The notes under the pieces are model-generated. The model saw nothing but the letters and a program-made list of their open reading frames with translations. It ran no database searches and had not been told where the DNA came from. Both the position numbers and the translations under genes were made by a program. From Hordeum vulgare subsp. vulgare (lineage: Eukaryota > Streptophyta > Magnoliopsida > Poales > Poaceae): 64,000 bases of DNA. Positions 20,578 through 32,446 of the stretch are shown one piece after another (position 1 is the stretch's first letter; each line of letters starts with the position of its first letter). The stretch is from NCBI RefSeq assembly GCF_904849725.1, contig NC_058522.1:337347029-337411028 (forward strand), in the 5' to 3' direction.

Positions 20578-20960
20578 GAGTTAACTCCAAAGTCACAAAT
20601 AGCAAAGAACAAACGAAGAAATTATTGTAGGGTACGAAACCACCTCAAAGTTATCTTTTCTGATCAATCTTATGAGCTATCCCTATAAGTGTCACGAACA
20701 GCCCTAGAGTTCTTACTAAAATAACACCTTAAGATACACATCAACCAAAACCCTAATGTCATCTAGATACTCCAATGTCACCACAAGTACCCACATGCAT
20801 GATTACGATATGCATCACATAATTTCACATTCATCATGTTAAATCCAACACAAAGCACTTGAAAGATTGCCCCAAAGTTTCTACCGGAAAGTCAAGACGA
20901 AAACATGTGGCAACCCCTATGCATAGATTCCCAAGGTCATGGAACCCGCAAGTTGATCAC

Positions 20961-22577
20961 TGCTACTGCAACAGAAGACCTTCCAACGGCACCAGAAATA
21001 GGTGTGTTGACGGCACCAGGAATCCTTCTACTACGACTACGCCTTAAGGGACTTCCTAGAAAAATATGCAAATGATTTCCCCCATGGCCTTGGAGCCTTG
21101 CGTTGGTGTTCCCTCGAAGCGGAAAGGGTGATGTAGCGCAGCGGTGGTAAGTATTTCCCTCAGTTTTGAGAACCAAGGTATCGATCCTGTGAAGGAGTAT
21201 CACAAGTGCCTGCACAAACACAAAAGCTTGCTCCCAACGCTATGAAGGGGTTGTCAATCTCTTATAGATTGTTTGCCAAGTGAGAACTGAAAGCAACAAA
21301 GTAACAAAGCAAAGTAAAAGCGAAAGTGGAAATGATAGGTGTGAATAGACCCGGGGGCCGTAGTGTTTACTAGTGGCTTCTCTCATGAAAGCAAGTAGAC
21401 GGTGGGTGAACAAATTACTGTCGAGCGATTGATTCAACCACGCAAAGTCGTGACGTCATCTATGGCAATGATTATATCTATAGGCATCACGTCCAAAAAA
21501 AGTAGACCGATACTTTCTGCATCTACTACTATTACTCCACACATCGACCGCTATCCAGCATGCATCTAGTGTATTAAGTACAAAAGAATAGAGTAACAAC
21601 TTAAGCAAGATCACATGATATAGATGGACAATCTCATATCTATGACAGAGCCCACCTTGTTACCCTTGATGGCAACTACACGATGTGTGCCTTGCTGCCC
21701 CTACTGTCACTGGGAAAGGTCACCACACGGTAAGAACCCAAAACCAAGCACTTCTCCCATTGTAAGAATCATAGATCTAGTTGGCCAAACAAAACCCAAG
21801 ACTCGAAGAGACTTACACGGATATCATATCATGCATATAAGAAATCAGCAAAGACTCAAATATATATCATAGATAATCTGATCACAAATCCACAATTCAT
21901 CGGATCTCGGCAAACACACCGCCAAAGAAGATTACATCGGATAGATCTCCATGAAGATCATGGAGAACTTTGTATTGAAGATCCAAGAGAGAGAAGAAGC
22001 CATCTAGCTACTAACTACGGACCCGTAGGTCTGAAGTGAACTACTCACGAGTCATTGGAGGGGCGATGATGTTGATGTAGAAGCCCTCCAACTCCAAAGT
22101 CCCCTCCGACAGGGCACCGGGAAGGGTCTCCAAATGAGATCTCGCGGAAACGGAAGCTTGCGGCGGCGGAAAAGTATTTTCGTGGATCCCTTGATTTTTT
22201 TTCTGTATTTTAGGGAATATATAGGCAAAGGGTCTAGGTCAGGGGGGCGCCAGGGAGGCCACAAGCCTGCCCACCGTCACCCCTCGGTGGCGTATGGGGG
22301 GCTTGTGGGCTCCCTGTAGCCCTCCTGGCTTGGCCCACAAGCCCCCTGATCTTCTTTCGTTCGGGAAAAAAATCATTTCGGGGATTTTATTCCGTTTGGA
22401 CTCCGTTCCAAAATCAGATCTGAAAAGAGCCAAAAACATAGAAAAACAGGAATTGCCACTTGGCACTGAATTAATAAGTTAGTCCCAAAAACATATAAAA
22501 GATACATAAAACATCCAAAGATGACAAGATAACAACCTAAAACCATCAAAAATTATAGATACGTTTGAGACGTATCA
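20961..22577 (-). mobile_element. Solo LTR, 1617 bp, Athila-like family
   Basis: It has exact duplications ATCAC at 20956-20960 and 22578-22582. On the minus strand it starts TGATACGTCTCAAACG and ends GCAGTAGCA. The body matches the LTRs of elements 2 and 3 (promoter, the GCTTCTACATCAACATCATC-like block, the ACTGAGGGAAATACTTACC block). Near its 3' end are two TGGTGCCGT segments that resemble the primer site of these elements although they lie inside the LTR. No internal genes are present. The open frames seen in it are chance. Confidence 0.85.
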
Positions 22578-22808
22578 ATCACCAAAACATACATCAAGTG
22601 GATCAATAGAGCATCCCATTGTCACCACAGATATCCCATCACAAGACATACATCAAGTGTTCTCAAATCCTTAAGGACTCAATCCGATAAGAGAACTTCA
22701 AAGGGAACACTCAATTCATCACAAGAAGATAGAGAGGGGAAAATTCCATATGATTCATTTATATTAATAAAGCTCGCGATACATCAAGATCGTGCCATCT
22801 CAAGAACA

Positions 22809-22832
22809 CGAGAGAGAGAGAGAGAGAGAGAG
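22809..22832 (+). repeat. (GA)n microsatellite
   Basis: A simple GA repeat of about 12 units in the 5' LTR of element 1, followed by ATCAAACACATAGC. The GA tract is a habitual part of this LTR family. Confidence 0.9.
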
Positions 22833-23395
22833 ATCAAACACATAGCTACTGGTACATACTCTCAGCCCCGAGGGTGAACTACTCCCTCCTCATCATGGAG
22901 ACCGCCGGGATGATAAAAATGGCATGCGGTGATGGTTTCCCCCTCTGACGGGGTGCCGGAACGGGCTCCCGATTGGTTTTTCATGGCTTTGGAGGCTTGC
23001 GGTGGCGGAACTCCCGATCTAGGTTTCTTTTTGGGGGTTTTGGTATTTATAGGAATTTTTGGCGTCGGTGTCACGTCAGGAAGGTTCCCGAGGAGGTCAA
23101 AAGCCACAGGGGCGCGACCTAGCGCTGTGGTCGCGCCCAGCAGGCTTGTGGATTCCTCGTCCACTTCCTGTCCAAGCTTTGGTGCTTATGGGTCTCTTTT
23201 GGTCCATAAAAATCACTGTAAATTTCTAGCCCATTCCGAGAACTTTTATTTCTGCACAAAAAACGACACCATGGTAGTTCTGCTGAAAACAGCGTCACTC
23301 AGGGTTAGTTCTAATAAAATCATATAGAATTATTGTAAACATGGCATGAATACTTATTAAATTATAGATACGTTGGAGACGTATCAAGGACCTTG

Positions 23396-25361
23396 CTAGA
23401 GAATCCCTCGCGCTGATGACGATTGCCGAGGGGTGTGGAATGGAAGGCCCCTCCTGGCGGCCACTCCCTGATGAACCTCTCCCGTCTCCTTGTCAAGAGT
23501 AGGAGGATGATTTTCTCCGTCCCCGCCAAGGGACGGGGATTGCGCTTGGATTTCATGGTGGGGGCTGGCCCAGGGGCTAGGCACGGTCCTCTCCTCCGCG
23601 CCTCCTGCCGGGACCGTGTCTACCACAAGATCCCATCGTACCGCAGCTTTGGCTCGTTTGGCCCTATGCGCAAGGGTCTGCTCGTCCTCATCCCTATTAG
23701 AAGATGATCATATGAAATCAGTTAGGGCATAAAAAATGAAGAACTTTGGCGACACTTGTGGTAAAAAAACTTACTCTGAATACATGAGCATGGATCCCAA
23801 CTCCTATTATGCCGGCAGCAGAGTTGATATGCCCCTCTTCAGAGTTGGTGGAGCGGGACTTGGCGGCAGAGTTGGGGCGTTGAGTAAAGGCAAGCCGAGC
23901 GAAGAAGTTGGACTTGATGGGGGGCTACGGTCTGCCCCTATGATCCTTCGTCCTTTGGTAGGAGAAGATTTGGCTTGGGAGATGCGGGGGACTAACAACG
24001 TGAAGGCGCGGGAGCTGCCGCTTCCCGGCCAGGGTGATGGCGAAGGCATCGTCCTGGTTCTAGGGCTTGGGGGCCCATTTCGTGCCCCTCTTCCTCCACC
24101 ACCGATACTTTTGCCTTATCTGCCTCCCCTCTGTACTGAGAGCTCTAGCCCGAGTAGGCTCCAACCCAACAGCTTCTTCCGGAGGAAGATTCTCGTCTTC
24201 CACTATGGAAGAGCACTTTCCCCGGATTCCTCCCCTCCTTCGTTCCTAGAGGTCGTTCCCTTGTCGGCTCTGACATATTTATCCTCCATGATCCGAGTGG
24301 CAATATAAGCCCTCTCTACATCCCTGGTGGGTGCAGTCAGATAATCCTCTTGCCGGGAGGCCCTTTCCTCTAGGCTAGAGACCCACTCCATCTCGTCTTC
24401 CAGGGAGGGTAAACCCCAATCAGACTTGACCCTGGAAGCATCGCAATGTGGCATCCACTGCAGTCCGGTTCCTGGCAGAGTTAATATGCAAAGCGACGAC
24501 CCCTGCCGGAAAATGGAACAACACCAAAGCACCAAACAGCTGGTCGCACAACCAACCGTGGCCATAGATTCTCAGGTTGTTGACCGCGCATGGGTACACC
24601 CGCATCCAGTCGACAGGGCCGTTGAACTCCCACGCAAACATGTCCCTTTTTGCAGTGGTGCAATGCGACACCTAAGGTCAGACCCCACATGCTGAATGGT
24701 AAGCCATCAGCCATGAGACGGGTAATCCTGTTCAGCGTGGGGCGAAGCTTGTTATCAGAAAGGCCCAAGCTGCTCTAGTCGCTGCCACGCGAGATGCAAC
24801 CAGTCCATGCAGAGGAGAACTAGGGGGCTTTGTCATCCTTGATCCAGCACCAATAGCCCCTCCACTCTTCCCAGTTCCTGCAGTGTTGGTCAGGGAGGTA
24901 TCCCCAATCCTCCTTCTTGCCCTGGGGAATCCAGCTAATATTCCCCGAGCGGTGATTTTTGTCCTCTATCCGGGGGAGGAACAAGTGTGTGAACAAATCT
25001 ACATTGGGGACAACTCCGAAAAAGTTCTCGCACGGGTGGCGAAGATCGCCATGCACGCCATTACAATGGGCATGAAATCCAGAAGGTGAAATCCATATGC
25101 CACCATCATGGCGTAGAAGAAATCAGAGAAAGGGAGGGAGAGACAACAGTAAAAGTACGCGCAAAATAAGTGATACAAATCTGATGGCGTCTTCTCCTTG
25201 GGGTTGTTTGACAGAACTACAGGTGCCTCGTGCCCCTTCGTCTCTCTCCCCCACATATAAGCACACCTATCGATGAAGGTGTTTCCATCCAGATTCGACA
25301 TGAAGGTGTTTATTTCCCCCTGGCTTGTACATGGACGATAAGCCTCCAACCCAACTGCCAT
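23396..25361 (-). pseudogene. Second antisense-type gene (Transposase_28-like), heavily frameshifted
   Basis: Minus-strand coding potential runs 25361-24999, 25056-24820, 24768-24481 and 24671-24420, each in a different frame, then weaker Pro/Ser-rich stretches to about 23400. The first pieces show SDFFYAMMVAYGFHLLDFMP, then HPCENFFGVVPNVDLFTHLF. This has the same spacing of PN, CE-F-G and P-LF-H-F residues as the domain in the antisense gene at 19490-15302. It is therefore probably the antisense gene of another, older Tat-type Gypsy whose remaining parts are not visible here. Element 1 is inserted at its distal end (23386/23387). Product and exact exons cannot be set because of the frameshifts. 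Confidence 0.5.
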
Positions 25362-25370
25362 AGGCTGCAG

Positions 25371-25600
25371 GGGAATGCTACCACTCCATCAAGACCTAAC
25401 CCAGGCCAGGGAAGCCGCACTACGAGAGATCAAGGAGCGCATCAAGAAGATCAAGACCCCAGCAGACGCGGCCCCTGATTGCCAACGATGCCGACAAGAC
25501 CAACTCAAGCAACCCAAGACGATGGGCCCAAGACGAACCGAGAACCCCCGGCACCTGCAGGGGGCAAAGGCACAGGCATCCTAAACAATACCCGAAGAAT
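25371..25600. other. Unassigned flank between the antisense-type gene and the LINE
   Basis: No gene is supported. Part of it (about 25495-25570) resembles 32206-32275: both contain CCAACTCAA followed by a GAACCCC(C/T)GGC-type core and GGGGGCAAAGG. The two stretches may be pieces of one older Gypsy element separated by the LINE and the remnant after it. Confidence 0.3.
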
Positions 25601-25830
25601 CAAGAAATGGGACCCCCACCTCCTCCCACCTCCCACCACGGTGACCCCATGGCGATCTGAACCTCTAGCCGGTGTTTGATCCTCGTCCTCCGCTCATCAT
25701 CTCAGGTGAACCTCAAGACCCCACCTTTATGTGGTTCTGCATGGCTTGCATGGCTGGTTCCACATTGGATCTGGATTTTTCTCCTGGTTAGGCCTTCGCG
25801 GATGAGGTTTGTCGCATCTCTGGCTTTCCG

Positions 25831-28800
25831 GTGCATCCAATGAAACACCGCCGCTCTTTCACAATGGTCGCCTCCTTTGGCCGCCATGCTTTCCGACTAT
25901 CTGAGGAATCTGTCGCTGCTGCGATTGAATCAGCTATTGGAGGTTCCGCCATTGAACTCGGGGTTTCCCAATTTGCGGATTCGGTTATCTCCTTCAAGGT
26001 TTCTTGCGAGCAAGTTGGTTTCTACATTCTGGATTTACGTTCGTACAAATGCTCAAGTTTTAAGTGCTACTTTCATCTATGGGGTTATGGTGGCCCTAAT
26101 TGGCGGCGAGAATTCAAGTTATGGAAGAAGCAATGTGATGCAGAATGGATCATTGTTAGCCCGATCAAACAAAGAGCGGCAGTAGGTCTAATGGCAATGC
26201 ATTCTAGACCTCTTAAATCCTCTCTTAAGTCAGGATCTTCTGCTCGCAAGAAATTAACTTTTGCAACACTACAACAATATGACGTTTGCAAAGGTTATCG
26301 GTGCCATGTTTCTCAAGCTGAACTTAGTACTCTGTCCAAGGTGGGTTATTCGATCCCTCCAAAAGAACGTATTGTTATTAGTGCTCCACCTCCGGCAGAG
26401 CTTCGGTGGACGTCTGCCTCGCCACACATCACCTTTGGTTCTGTTCATCAACATGTTTCTCATCCCGGATCATCCGGTACCCTAATGGAATGTGGCGAAA
26501 TTAATGGGATCTCCTCCTCAGACGGCGCAGTTTTGGCTAATCTCACCGCGCTAGGCAAGGTTTCAAATCAGTTTGAATCTGGTCCGTTGGATTGCCTCGA
26601 CAGTGGGCCTCTCTCCGAAACCATTAATGGGTTTTTGGCAACGACATCTTATGCCGGGCCAGAATCTTGTCCTCAGCCTGATATTCCATCTTCGCAGGAG
26701 GCCCACCAGCTCTTCGATGAATTGATTAATGGCATAGTTAAAGAGATTTATTCTTACACGATTTTTTTGTCTCAAGGGCACCTCGCTTCCAACTGCACCG
26801 CCACGCTAATTTGCCCTGCCTGCGGCAATTTGGGCCATGCCAAATCTGACTGCACTTCCTTTATGCGCGATAATTCTCTTGCTTGGAAATGCAAGAGCTC
26901 CACCACCTCCCCTATTGCAGGCATCTCGGGAACCTATGCTATTCTTGGGGAAACCGCAAAGCCTGCCGAGCAGTTCTTTCTCCCTGTCTTGTCAAGCCCA
27001 TCGTCTCCACAAACTCCCTTTGAGACGCCGCCACCTCCCGCTTACTCGACTACAATGGCCAACTTCGAGCTTGATCCCCAGCGCTTCGTTCCACAGGGTC
27101 ACAACATCATCGACGGAGGCCCTGATCGCCTCCCGAGGACCTTCATCATGCCTACCAACCCCATCAACCGCAGGCATGAGCAGTTCATCATCGCCGAAGT
27201 AATGCCCGCCCCCCTGCTGAGTTGGTGGTCCAGGTACGGCAGGAAGTTACCACCCTACTTTTCAATAGGGGTTTTCATGTTCGCTCAGCCCAGCCGTGGA
27301 TTGAGGGGGTTGGTTTGTTTGAGCTTAGAGATGTTGCGGAAAGCTTTGCTACAGTTCAGATGGTCCCTCAAGCACTAGGGAACGACACCCTTGTTCGTTT
27401 CATGCGTCATAGTGTCGGTGCAGGTTTTAGGGGACAAACATGTTTTCTTCAAGGCTGCCTGATGCTACTTGGAGTTCCGTTAGATTTCTGCAATACTAAT
27501 GATCTTCGGGATGCCATTAACACTTTTGGAGAGTTCCATCATTGGGTCAGCGATGACCCATATTTGGTTCGATCCATTGTCTTTGCATCTTTCCCTGAAG
27601 ATAATCTGGTGCCCCAGAGTGTCACTTTCTCTGAATATGCTGCATGGGGGGGGGCAAGGTCTCCTGGTGTGCGCCAGTTTACATTTTGGGCGCAAATTTT
27701 GGTGAACAGATGCCTAATGACAAAGATCCCATGCCCCTTAATGGCAATCCATGCCCTCTTCCTGATAAACTGGTCAATGACAATCTGTTATTTGCACTGC
27801 CACCATACCCAGCTTTGGGATGGAACACGATGCCACCACCTCCCCCAGAGCCAGAGCCACAAGCCCCAGTCGGTGGAGGATGGGGTTGGGAACCGGAAGC
27901 ACCAGAGCCAGAGCCACAACCTGATGCACCTGTACAAGATCAGGAATCCATGGTTATTGATCAACCAACCTCCTCTGATTCTGTTCAGGAATTGGTGGTT
28001 CTTGACCCTCAGCCTGCTGCTGCTGATGATGATGTTGTGGACATGCCTATTGTCCAACCTGCGGCTAACGAGGCAGCTGCTCCTGGAGCTGCTCCCAATG
28101 GTGGTGCTACTGCGGCAGCTGACATTGTCATCGACGAAGAGTCCGTGGAAGCAGATAATGCTGAGGAGGCGCCTGTGTTCAACCCCCTGGCGATCGTCCC
28201 ATATAATAGTCCGGTGATGCAGCAAACGAACCTGGTGGTTGGCGCAGCAAGGATCTTCTACGGTCCACCACTGCCACCTGTGCTATCTTGGGCCAGGTCT
28301 TTTGAATCTCTTCTGGGCGCGGCATGTACTATGCATGTCCCTTGCCATATTCAGAACCCGCCAGTGCTACCGATCATGATCCCCAAGCGATCACGGTCGT
28401 ATGCATTTGATGTTGAGTCTGCAGGATCAAGCTTGGTGCCCATCGAGACCATCCCTGCTGCTACTACTATGGTAACACATGACGAATCTCTTCCAACAAC
28501 GGGGGATTTCGCTTTTACTTCACGTGTTGTCAAGAAGAAAGGTTCTCGCGAGCATACCACTCCCATCGACGACTCCTCGGTTCGCCGTTGCACGAGAGGC
28601 TCGACCACTTCAAACCGGTGCTGCAGGAACTTCCAATGCACGTTCCCAAGAAGAGTAAACCCAAGGCCAAGCCTATGGACAATCCGGAGGGGAAACAGGT
28701 TCACGAAGTACCGCCAGCAACACCGATCCCTGTTCTGGAAGCAACTGGCGAGAAGCTTGGAATTGCTGCTGAGAAGCTCTCCGTGGATCGTCTTATGGAG

Positions 28801-28839
28801 GATTCTGCTGACTTCAAGACCCCATCTCCTGATGCTTAA
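25831..28839 (+). pseudogene. LINE ORF1 (nucleic-acid-binding protein), three frameshifts
   Basis: The first protein of the LINE binds its RNA. The frame starting at 25831 continues to about 27210. It holds a CCHC zinc knuckle, CPACGNLGHAKSDC, near 26815, preceded by part of another (GHLASNC). Coding then moves to the frame of 27222 (QEVTTLLFNRGF, FELRDVAESFATVQ), shifts again at a run of nine G near 27648, continues through a Pro/Glu-rich region (27820-27940), and shifts near 28590 to end at TAA 28837-28839. The order of domains (N-terminal fold, zinc knuckles, acidic Pro-rich tail) fits plant L1 ORF1. It ends 134 bp before the ORF2 ATG. Confidence 0.75.
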
Positions 28840-28973
28840 TACAATGTTGTTATTGCCCGGTTTCGCTGGTTATGCGGTTTGCCAGACTACTGCTTATCTT
28901 TTGTTACAGTGTGCTGAACCTTGGTTGTGTGAGTTATTATGTAACTCCACTTTTTCTATATCTATTAGTTATT

Positions 28974-31500
28974 ATGGATAGTAGATCTACGCGAAGTTGG
29001 CGTGTCCTCTACTGGAATGTGCTTGGCCTTAATTCTGATCATAGACAGAGAGCAGTTCGTAGCAACATAGATGAGAGTTTGGCCTCTGTAGTATGCTTAC
29101 AGGAAACAAAAATGCAACACATTGACTTTCGATCAGCAAGAAGCTTTTGTCCTAAAAGATTTGACCAGTTTGCATACTCGCCCTCCCGTGGTGCCTCTGG
29201 TGGACTCATCACTTTGTGGAATTCATCTGTTCTTACTGGAACCTTAGTTGAGTGTCAATCTTTTGGCCTTGTTATCTCTTTTACATCCAATCATTCTGCA
29301 GAAACTTGGACCCTGGTCAATGTATATGGACCTCGTCAGGTTGAGGCTGGAGATCTTTTTGTCATCTTGTTATATAATCTCAACATCCCTGCTGATGACA
29401 ACTGGTTGCTCCTTGGGGATTTTAACTTTATTAGATCTCCATCAAATAGAAACCTTCCTGGGGCTGATGTAAATGACATGTTCATTTTCAATGAGATCAT
29501 TGGCCACCTTGGGCTACTAGAATTGCCTATTAAGGGCAGATCTTACACCTGGTCAAATATGCAAGATTCACCCCTGCTAGAGAAACTGGATTGGTTTTTT
29601 ACATCTGCTTCTTGGATCTCATCCTATCCTTTGAAACAAGTACTCCCTTTGGCTAAAACTGCATCTGATCATCTCCCCTGCGTAGTCACAGTCAACACTT
29701 CCATCCCAAAATGCAAGATCTTTTGTTTTGAAAACTACTGGGTTGAAATGGATGGCTTCATGGATTGTGTCAGGGACTCCTGGAAGATTCCATCAAAGAA
29801 AGGGCATATTACTGCCATCATCATGGATAAATTCAAACTCCTAAGGCACGCCCTAAAGAAATGGCAAACTAACCTCTCTCAGCTCAAGCTTCTTATTGAT
29901 AGGTGCAACCAGGTTGTACTTTGTCTTGATGATCTAGAGGAGTTAAGACCCGTGTATAGGCCTGAAGCTAATTTCAGGGTGATTGTCAAGTTGCATTTGG
30001 ATCATCTCTTGCATATGCAATTCCTTTACTGGAAAAAAAGAGCTACAATTTGTTTCATCAAAGTTGGAGAAGAGAACACTAAATTTTTCCATGCCATGGC
30101 AACTGAAAGATATAGGAAAATTCCATTTCATCTCTTAAGTTGAATGATGGATGTGTTATCTCTGATCATGAGCAAATTGCTGGTTGTTCTGGACCTCTTT
30201 CAAGGATAGGATGGGCTCCTCCCAGGGTATTAATATGGCTTTTGACCTACAATCCCTAATTCAGAAGGTGGATGGGCTGGATGTGCTCACAGAACCTTTT
30301 ACCAAGGCTGAAATGGATCACACAGTGAAAGAAATGCGCACAGATAAGGCCCCTGGTCCTGATGGTTTCAATGACCTTTTTTAAGAAATGCTGGTCTATT
30401 ATTTGCCCTGAATTTTATCAACTTGCACCTGATTTCCATGGTGGCATTGCCGAGCTTGAAAACATGAACTCATCATAGATAACTTTGATTCCCAAAAAGA
30501 GCTCCCCTGAGCAGGTTGGTGACTTTAGCCTATTTCTCTCATAGAAATGGGACTTAAGTTTTTGTCTAAAATGGTGGCCAATAGACTGCAACTGCAAGTT
30601 ATGAAATGTATACACAAAAACCAGTATGGCTTTATCAAATCCAGAACCATCCAAGATTGTGTGGGTTGGACACTAGAGTACTTGCACCAATGTCAGCAGT
30701 CCAACAAACCTATTGTCATCCTCAAACTGGATTTTGAAAAGGTTTTTGATTCTGTGGAACATGAGTTCATCTTTCAGATTCTCAGACATAAGGGGTTTAA
30801 TGATAGATGGCTCCTATGGGTGCAACAGCTGCTCACATATGGCTCCTCCTCTGTTCTTCTTAATGGAGTTCCTGGAAGAAAATTCATGTGCAAGAAAGGG
30901 GTCAAACAGGGAGACCCCATGCCCCCTCTTCTTTTTGCAATTTTGCAGAATTTTTTCAAACTTTGGTCAATAAGCTGTTAGAGGATGGTCTCATTCAATT
31001 GCCAATTCCTTGTCATGACAGAGACTTCCCCATAGTGCAGTATGCTGATGATACTCTCATAATTCTACCTGCAGAAGAATCTCAGTTGCTTGAGTTCAAA
31101 AAAATGCTACTTCTGTTCTCCCAATCTACTGGTCTCCAGGTGAACTATCACAAGTGTGCCCTACTCACCATCAACATAGATCTAGATCAGCTCCAAAGGT
31201 TGGTAGATGCTATTGGTTGCAAGGTGGGTTCCTTGCCATTCACCTACCTTGGTTTACCTGTGGGAACAAATAAACCAAAGATAATTGAACTGATGCCATT
31301 AGTGGATAACATGGAAAGAAGACTCAGTGCCAGTTCTTCCTTCCTGGCCCACGGGGGCCGTTTGCAATATTTGAACTCAGCTCTGTCATTGGTACCTATC
31401 TTCTTTCTCTCCAGCTTAGATGTTCCTCCAGGGATCCTTAAGAAGCTATAAAGAATACAATGACAATGTTTATGGAGAAAGAATGGTCAAGATCATGCCC
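28974..31500 (+). pseudogene. LINE ORF2: endonuclease and reverse transcriptase, truncated
   Basis: The ATG at 28974 opens an uninterrupted 389-codon frame to 30143. It covers the apurinic-type endonuclease: YWNVLGLN (Asn), LQETK (Glu), VNVYGP, LLGDFNFI and SDHLPC (Asp-His). Reverse transcriptase follows in broken frames: DKAPGPDGF near 30350, ILKLDFEKVFD near 30720, GVKQGDP near 30900, and YADD at about 31041, in a different frame from the preceding block. Stops and shifts occur near 30125, 30385-30545 and 30955. Similarity ends shortly after ILKKL (31448), in a C-terminal block with CLWRKN (about 31470) just before the junction. The protein would nick the target and copy LINE RNA; this copy cannot. 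Confidence 0.8.
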
Positions 31501-31515
31501 CCTCTCTAGCTGCCT

Positions 31516-32145
31516 TGGACCTTCTGTATCGCATTCCTATTTTCTTTCCTTCACTACTTATTAAATTCCCGAAGATCCGTAACTCTAATCGGGCTGAACT
31601 TTTGAGGGGATTTTTATCCATAAGTTTGCTTTCTTGCGTCGGAAAAAAAGCCCCAACCGCCTTAATGAGGTGGCCACTAGGCACCACCCCGCGCCAGGGG
31701 GTATGGCCCACGCCCTAGTATCTAGTGGAGGTCGTGGGCCTCCGTTTACGTTGATTCCACCTCCCAAAAATCCCATATATTCCAGAATATTTCTCCATAA
31801 ATTTGATCACATTTGGACTTTGTTTGATATATATATTCCGCAGAACAAAAAACATGCAACAAACATGAACTGGCACTTGGCATTGGATCAATATGTTAGT
31901 CCAATAAATCATAAAAAATGTTGCCAAAAATATGTGAAAGTTGTATAATATTGGTATGGAACAGTCAAATCAAGCAATTGGATCATACTTTTTAACACGC
32001 TTCATCTTTTTATTACTTACTCAATACGTGAGCGTGAACCATGGATATAGAATAAAGGTGGAATAGAATATGGTGGTAGGTTTCAAAGGGGTAAAAGTGA
32101 AGAAGAAAGTCTCCCATCAACTCGGCGTATCAACGGTGTTGGTGC
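31516..32145 (-). mobile_element. Minus-strand Gypsy remnant (LTR piece joined to 3' internal region)
   Basis: On the minus strand 32145 to about 31975 matches the 3' internal region of the Athila-like elements: the GTTGATACGCCGAGTTGATG block and the CCATGGTTCACGCTCACG block, comparable to 41820-41930 and 56585-56700. It then jumps directly into an LTR shortly after its start (CCAATATTATACAACTTTC), which runs to about 31520. The polypurine tract and the first LTR bases are missing, so this is an internal deletion. The LTR part is of the same family as 47341-47880 and 33126-34660. No gene. Confidence 0.65.
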
Positions 32146-32446
32146 ACTAGTAATGCGGTACCTAGTGCCCCTGACTTGTGCACACACGTCAGGAGCATCA
32201 CCTCTCATGAACAACCAACTCAACAAACAGCCTGAGACGCGCCAAGAACCCCTGGCGCCCGCCGGGGGCAAAGGAGCGCATCGAGAAGAACAAGACTCGG
32301 CAAGGCACCTCCCCCGCAGGTGTGAGCCAATCTGCCACAACCCCACCTCATCGATACACCAGTCACTTCTCTATGAGTTTTCGACCTCCCAGATGGCTAG
32401 GTGGCTCTCGCTGGTTATGTGGTGCGTCGGAAGGCAGGTTGCAGCC
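32146..32446. other. Short flank before element C, no gene
   Basis: A GC-rich stretch, partly similar to 25495-25570. An open frame on the plus strand has no recognisable domain. It is probably old Gypsy sequence into which element C inserted. Confidence 0.3.

Larger units (their letters stand above)
1..23386 (-). mobile_element. Element 1: minus-strand Athila-like Gypsy, left part outside the window
   Basis: Read on the minus strand it runs: 5' LTR (23386 to 6377, interrupted), a tRNA-Asp-like primer site (6366-6349), a leader, a zinc-knuckle ORF (5936-5484), a second ORF (866-184), a conserved hairpin (132-115), then the window edge. Later insertions occupy 869-5123, 6830-20577 and 20961-22577, each flanked by an exact 5-bp target duplication. 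With these and one duplication copy each removed, the 5' LTR is about 1635 bp, close to the 1515-1580 bp LTRs of elements 2 and 3. No reverse transcriptase or integrase appears in the visible part. 5129-5483 and 5937-6348 are AT-rich element sequence without a convincing gene. The strand comes from the primer-site position and coding direction. Confidence 0.85.
6377..23386 (-). repeat. 5' LTR of element 1, about 1635 bp, interrupted twice
   Basis: The LTR begins (minus) TGATACGTCTCCAACG at 23386 and ends with CA at 6377. Its own sequence is 23386-22583, 20960-20583 and 6829-6377, counting one duplication copy per insertion. Matching target duplications on both insertions prove the pieces were contiguous. 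A (GA)n tract lies at 22809-22832. The flank beyond 23386 is AGGAC; its partner lies outside the window. Confidence 0.85.
25600..31515 (+). mobile_element. L1-type LINE, 5' region present, 3' end missing
   Basis: This is a plant L1 LINE with a short leader, ORF1 (25831-28839) and ORF2 (28974 to about 31500: endonuclease and reverse transcriptase). It stops after the reverse transcriptase thumb region. The C-terminal Cys-rich region, 3' UTR and poly(A) tail are absent, and at about 31515 the sequence passes directly into a Gypsy LTR remnant. The 5' boundary is approximate, since no target duplication can be set without the 3' end. Frameshifts in both ORFs show it is inactive. Confidence 0.8.

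Noticed and set aside
27788..28225. Minus-strand 145-codon frame over LINE ORF1
   Set aside because: It mirrors the repetitive Pro/Glu/Ala codons of ORF1 and has no independent support.
28872..28973. Extension of LINE ORF2 upstream of the ATG at 28974
   Set aside because: The extra residues are hydrophobic and unlike LINE ORF2 starts. The ATG at 28974 directly precedes the endonuclease domain.
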